DNA of 64,000 bases, taken from the NCBI GenBank assembly GCA_030603385.1, contig JAUVXW010000010.1, positions 1-64,000 of the forward strand, written 5' to 3'. Position 1 is the first letter of the stretch; the number at the start of each line of letters is the position of its first letter. Of the stretch, positions 60,734 to 64,000 are shown piece by piece. Position numbers and translations under genes: made by a program. The notes below the pieces were generated by a model. That model ran no database searches. It was not told where the DNA came from and was given only the letters and a program-made list of their open reading frames with translations. The DNA comes from Promethearchaeota archaeon (GTDB taxonomy: Archaea; Asgardarchaeota; Lokiarchaeia; Sigyniarchaeales; SOKP01).

Positions 60734-62035
60734 ATGATTGAAATGAGTGAAAAAAAGCGATATAAAACTCAAGTAATAAATGATGAAATTTTAGAGAAAC
60801 TTAGTCTTGAAAATAGATATAAATTCGTAAGAGATAATCTAAGAGTAATTTTATCTGACCAACAATATAATTTTCTTGAGCAAGCTCAAAAATTCTGTTT
60901 AAATTATGAAACTAAAAATAAGATCACACATGGACCCGATGAGGATATTTACGATTGGGTTCCTGATTTTGGGAAAGAAGGATATATAACCCGTCAAACT
61001 CCATATGAATGTATCGATTTAAATTATGAAGATTTTGGAATTGCTATAGAATTTATGAGGATACTTGCTCTGGATAATTTCGATCCTCAATTTGCGATGA
61101 GTACTGGAGCAACAGTTATTTGTATCAATCCCATTTATGCGCATCATGAAAATGTTCCTGATAGACTAGAAGCATTAAAGGAACTCGTCACTGGTCAAGA
61201 AGTAGGATGTTTATTAATCACAGAACCGGAAAGAGGTTCGGATGCAGTACATCAATTAACCACTTGTGAAAAACAAGATGATGGGGGTTTTCTATTAAAT
61301 GGGGAAAAAATTTTTAATACAAATGCTCCCAAGTCGAAATGGGCTGTTGCTTACGCCACTGCTGAAGCAAATAATGGAAATCTCATGGCACAGTTTTTAA
61401 TTAATACAAATTGGGAAAACTGGGAATGTGAACGGGTGAATATTCCATGGACGCCTAAGCTATTTATAGGAAAGGAATATCTTAAGAATCTAAGAGTTCC
61501 AAAAGAATATGTGTTGGGAGAAATTGGAAAAGGAAGAGAGCATCTATTTGAGGGTTTGATTCCTGAAAGAATAGCAATCGCAGTGAGATGTATAAGTGCT
61601 TGCTGGGGGGCATTAGCGCATGCAGTTATTTACGCTAACATGAGAAGACAATTTGAAAAGGAAATATTACTTTTTCAAGGAGTTGGTTTTTCATTGGCAG
61701 ATTTATGGGCTAAGACAGCTGGTTTAACTCATGGTGTTCTAAAGTTCGCAGAAACTTATGATGAAAAACGTGAAAAATATGGAGGAAATCTGCCAGATCC
61801 AATAGCTCAATCAATGGTTTCTTCAGCAAGTCAGTATAAATATAATTGTGCTAACTTAGCCAAGATAGTATGCTTTGAAACGGCTAATTTGATGGGTGGA
61901 GCGGGTGTATGCGATAACACTTTAATGCATGATTATATTGGTGTATCAAGGATATTGGAGGTTGTCGGGGGCACGAAACAAATACAGCAGTTTATTATGT
62001 CGAGAAGTTTAAGGAGAATGTTCAAAAACTTATAG
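60734..62035 (+). CDS. Acyl-CoA dehydrogenase-like protein (paralogue 2)
   Basis: A 433-aa protein, visibly similar along its whole length to the protein at 57026: TQVINDEILEKLSLENRYKF at the start, LLITEPERGSDAVHQLT, FNTNAPKSKWAVAYATAE and ANLMGGAGVCDNTLMHDY. Both share the same altered N-terminal region. The two copies differ at the active-site surface (for example IPERIAIAVRCISACW against VLERIGIACGAISQCW), so they may form a heteromer or act on different acyl groups. Start ATG 60734; ATG 60743 is the alternative. Confidence 0.85.
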   Translation: MIEMSEKKRYKTQVINDEILEKLSLENRYKFVRDNLRVILSDQQYNFLEQAQKFCLNYETKNKITHGPDEDIYDWVPDFGKEGYITRQTPYECIDLNYEDFGIAIEFMRILALDNFDPQFAMSTGATVICINPIYAHHENVPDRLEALKELVTGQEVGCLLITEPERGSDAVHQLTTCEKQDDGGFLLNGEKIFNTNAPKSKWAVAYATAEANNGNLMAQFLINTNWENWECERVNIPWTPKLFIGKEYLKNLRVPKEYVLGEIGKGREHLFEGLIPERIAIAVRCISACWGALAHAVIYANMRRQFEKEILLFQGVGFSLADLWAKTAGLTHGVLKFAETYDEKREKYGGNLPDPIAQSMVSSASQYKYNCANLAKIVCFETANLMGGAGVCDNTLMHDYIGVSRILEVVGGTKQIQQFIMSRSLRRMFKNL

Positions 62036-62114
62036 TCTATCTAATTTTTTCATACTAAAGATATTAAATAAGAAAAGAAAATATAATTTTTATTAATTTT
62101 TTAATTTTAACTAC

Positions 62115-62348
62115 TTAATCTTCATCTTCATCTTCATCATCTTCTCCCAATAGCGCCTCGATTTTACCTTCTACTTCTTCCACCTTTGCAGAAAGTGATT
62201 CAATTTCTGTATAGTTTTCACATTTTTTACATCCATCATCCTGAAGGCATATATCTAATGTATCACATTTTTCTTCAAGAGCTTCTATTTTGTCTAATAA
62301 TTCTTCTTTTTGCACCTCAAGTTGTTCAATACTCATTTTTAACACCAA
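62115..62348 (-). CDS. Small acidic coiled-coil protein with cysteine cluster
   Basis: A 77-aa protein. Residues 4-30 (IEQLEVQKEELLDKIEALEEK) and 46-68 (ESLSAKVEEVEGKIEALLG) are coiled-coil helices. Between them CDTLDICLQDDGCKKC carries four cysteines (spacing Cx6Cx5Cx2C) able to bind a metal or form disulfides. The tail is pure Asp/Glu (DDEDEDED). It could be a helical-hairpin adaptor. Family not recognised. Confidence 0.55.
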   Translation of the reverse strand: MVLKMSIEQLEVQKEELLDKIEALEEKCDTLDICLQDDGCKKCENYTEIESLSAKVEEVEGKIEALLGEDDEDEDED

Positions 62349-62499
62349 ATAATATTAAATAAAATAGGATATGTTAATAAATTTTTATTCTTTAAAAGTT
62401 AGAATTTACAGAATACATAAATATACAATAATAAATAGAACTTTCGCATAAACTAATATCAATGGGTAAATAAAAAAAACCATTGTGAAATTGTGAAAT

Positions 62500-63165
62500 T
62501 TAGGGTGTGTCCATAGATGTCTCTTCTTTTTTTCGAATCTTCTTAATTATTTTCTTATAATTTTTAACTGAATTTTTAACTAAATAGTGTGTTTCTTTAG
62601 GGATATCCTCATCTTCAATTTCAAGGTCTTGAATTATAAAATCTAACCCTAAGGTTAATTTATAGGATTCTTCAAGTTCATTCTTGACAAATGAATCTAT
62701 TAATGAGGATTTTCCAACGGCAGCAGCACCTACAAGTAATATTTTGAACCTAAAGTGATTTGAATCAATAACTTCCCCTAACCTTGGTTTGAAATCTAAT
62801 AATGCAGTTAGAGCTAATCGATAAAACAATTTATTAACATTTTTGCTTTTTAATGCCGATGTTTCAATATATTCAAAAAGACTATATTGATTTACCATTT
62901 GTATTATTTTTTCACGAGGAAACGTTTCTCCAATGTCTTTTTTCAAATCATTTTTATTACCCACTAAAATAATTGGGATATTTCCAGACCGTTCGCGTAT
63001 GTCATCAAAATATTCTTCGATTGAATCAAAAGTATCAGGGCGAGATAAATCGAAAACTAAACCTACCGCTGCAACTCCACTAAAAAAACCTGTTTTAAAG
63101 AACTCAAATCGTTCTTGACCGGCTATATCCCACAGACTGAGAGTTAATTTCAAAAGAGATCTCAA
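62500..63165 (-). CDS. Ras-like GTPase with circularly permuted G motifs
   Basis: A 221-aa protein. The order of motifs is G3 DIAGQE (13-18), G4 NKND (70-73), G5 ETSALK (101-106), then an eight-residue linker, then G1 GAAAVGKSS (146-154), the switch I Thr in YKLTLGLDF (171) and strand beta-2, then a basic helical tail. Every strand and helix of one Ras domain appears once, with new termini in the beta-2/beta-3 turn. It starts at TTG 63165, four codons after a stop. The upstream gene ends at 63207, leaving no space for a missing G1. The alternative is a fragment of a tandem-GTPase gene. Confidence 0.75.
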   Translation of the reverse strand: MRSLLKLTLSLWDIAGQERFEFFKTGFFSGVAAVGLVFDLSRPDTFDSIEEYFDDIRERSGNIPIILVGNKNDLKKDIGETFPREKIIQMVNQYSLFEYIETSALKSKNVNKLFYRLALTALLDFKPRLGEVIDSNHFRFKILLVGAAAVGKSSLIDSFVKNELEESYKLTLGLDFIIQDLEIEDEDIPKETHYLVKNSVKNYKKIIKKIRKKEETSMDTP

Positions 63166-63206
63166 ATACTTTTGTTAATAATATAAATTAATTTATGTAT
63201 TTTATA

Positions 63207-63953
63207 TTATTTATTTGAAGTTTTTTCTAAATAAAGGGGAACTGATGATTCCCAAACTCCGATATATTCGTCTAATAAACAAAAACTTAGATTAAACCCC
63301 ATAGTTTTGTAAAATTCTTTAAGAGTCTTAAAATTAAAACTCCACTTATCTCTTTTATGATAGGGATTAATCCCATCATTATCCAGAAAGAGAAAATCAA
63401 TGATTTTTATGATAGATATTGGTAAAAATTTTCCAAAATAAATGATAATTTTAAATACTCTATCTCGAGCATTGATTTCTTTTGGCTTTACAGCGTACGG
63501 TTCGCATATAATTATTTTACGTGCGGACTCCTTAGCCATGTTAATTAATTCAACGTGTTTTGGGTAAACATGGTGCAAAACATCAGATATTACAATCACA
63601 TCGAATTTTTCCCTTAAATAATCTTGAAAATCGAAAATGTCTTTTTGTTTTAATACTATTTTTTTTAGTTTTATGTTCCGTTTTTTTAACTCTTTATTCT
63701 TAATTCGTTTTAAAAATCGATGATTTAGATCAACACCTTCATATTCAATCAAAGGATGCAAGAAACGCATCAAATATCCTGTACCACACGGCAAATCTAA
63801 AACTCTTTTTGGGCCTTTACCGATTAGTTTAGCAATTGTTAAAAACTTTTTATCTTGGTCATAAAGTCTTCTTGTTATAGCATTATAAAGCCAGCCACTA
63901 CGATATATTAGGCTTTTAAAACCATTCAAAACTGTTTTATCTCCTTTAATCAT
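63207..63953 (-). CDS. SAM-dependent methyltransferase (class I)
   Basis: A 248-aa class I methyltransferase. RVLDLPCGTGYLMRFL is motif I (SAM glycine loop), EYEGVDLNHRFL motif II (acidic residue for the ribose), FDVIVISDVLHHV motif IV and KIIICEPYA the following strand. A hydrophobic stretch near 170-190 (IIIYFGKFLPISIIKIIDFLF) may contact membrane or a lipophilic substrate, such as a quinone or lipid. The substrate is unknown. It is upstream of the permuted GTPase on the same strand (41 bp). Confidence 0.85.
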   Translation of the reverse strand: MIKGDKTVLNGFKSLIYRSGWLYNAITRRLYDQDKKFLTIAKLIGKGPKRVLDLPCGTGYLMRFLHPLIEYEGVDLNHRFLKRIKNKELKKRNIKLKKIVLKQKDIFDFQDYLREKFDVIVISDVLHHVYPKHVELINMAKESARKIIICEPYAVKPKEINARDRVFKIIIYFGKFLPISIIKIIDFLFLDNDGINPYHKRDKWSFNFKTLKEFYKTMGFNLSFCLLDEYIGVWESSVPLYLEKTSNK

Positions 63954-64000
63954 TGAAATATGTGAAAATTCGTCTTGTTAAATCTGAAAAATTAAGAGAT

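Noticed and set aside
62500..63165. Simple 5'-truncated GTPase pseudogene.
   Set aside because: A truncation would lack G1, but G1, switch I and beta-2 are present once at the C-terminus, so permutation or a tandem remnant fits better.

Overview
The window comes from an AT-rich genome of an Asgard archaeon, most likely of the Lokiarchaeia. The grounds are archaeal information-processing genes (aIF1A, aIF2-gamma, Spt5, TFS, archaeal-type IleS) sitting among many eukaryote-like genes: five Ras/Rab-like small GTPases, a V4R/TRAPP-like protein, a longin-domain protein, a longin-plus-roadblock-like protein, an eL22 ribosomal protein and a cross-brace zinc-finger protein. No 16S or 23S rRNA, tRNA, CRISPR array, transposase or phage module was seen.

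Layout. 1-5.4 kb (minus strand): partial FGGY sugar kinase, an aminotransferase, and a GTPase / V4R / GTPase / PPC-domain cluster. 5.8-10.2 kb: ileS and cysS. 10.3-13.8 kb: an SDR/hydrolase pair and a Tes-like radical SAM enzyme (tetraether lipid synthesis) followed by a relic of a second copy. 14-19.6 kb: small Asgard-specific proteins, including a longin protein and a coiled-coil protein whose gene carries a recent 201-bp duplication. 19.7-24.6 kb: PadR regulator and a heterodimeric ABC exporter with one degenerate ATP site and a Met-rich insertion in one nucleotide-binding domain. 24.7-31.4 kb: hydrolase, radical SAM protein, ROK kinase, phosphohexomutase, half of an MFS transporter, and UvrC. 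31.7-34.2 kb: ribose-1,5-bisphosphate isomerase and form III RuBisCO, convergent (AMP/nucleoside salvage). 34.2-38.3 kb: an accessory stretch with long AT-rich spacers, direct repeats, a beta-helix surface protein and an HTH remnant. 38.4-45.8 kb: eL22, CitG-like, TFS, a DHH nuclease, a surface protein, and aIF2-gamma with an extra helix-hairpin-helix domain. 46-49 kb: a gingipain-type protease and membrane proteins. 49.1-49.3 kb: the 5S rRNA gene, in circularly permuted form. 51-52.8 kb: GTPase, PIN nuclease, GTPase. 54.5-56.8 kb: aIF1A, Spt5, longin/roadblock-like protein. 57-62 kb: two acyl-CoA-dehydrogenase-like paralogues around a penicillin-acylase-family hydrolase. 62.5-63.2 kb: a small GTPase whose G motifs are in circularly permuted order.

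The main discovery candidate is the permuted 5S rRNA gene at 49129-49336. The canonical 3' half comes first, the natural ends of the molecule are closed by a UUCG loop on an 8-bp helix I, the canonical 5' half follows, and a new 12-bp terminal helix closes the whole. Second is the permuted Ras-like GTPase (order G3-G4-G5-G1-G2). All assignments were made by reading motifs, without a database search.
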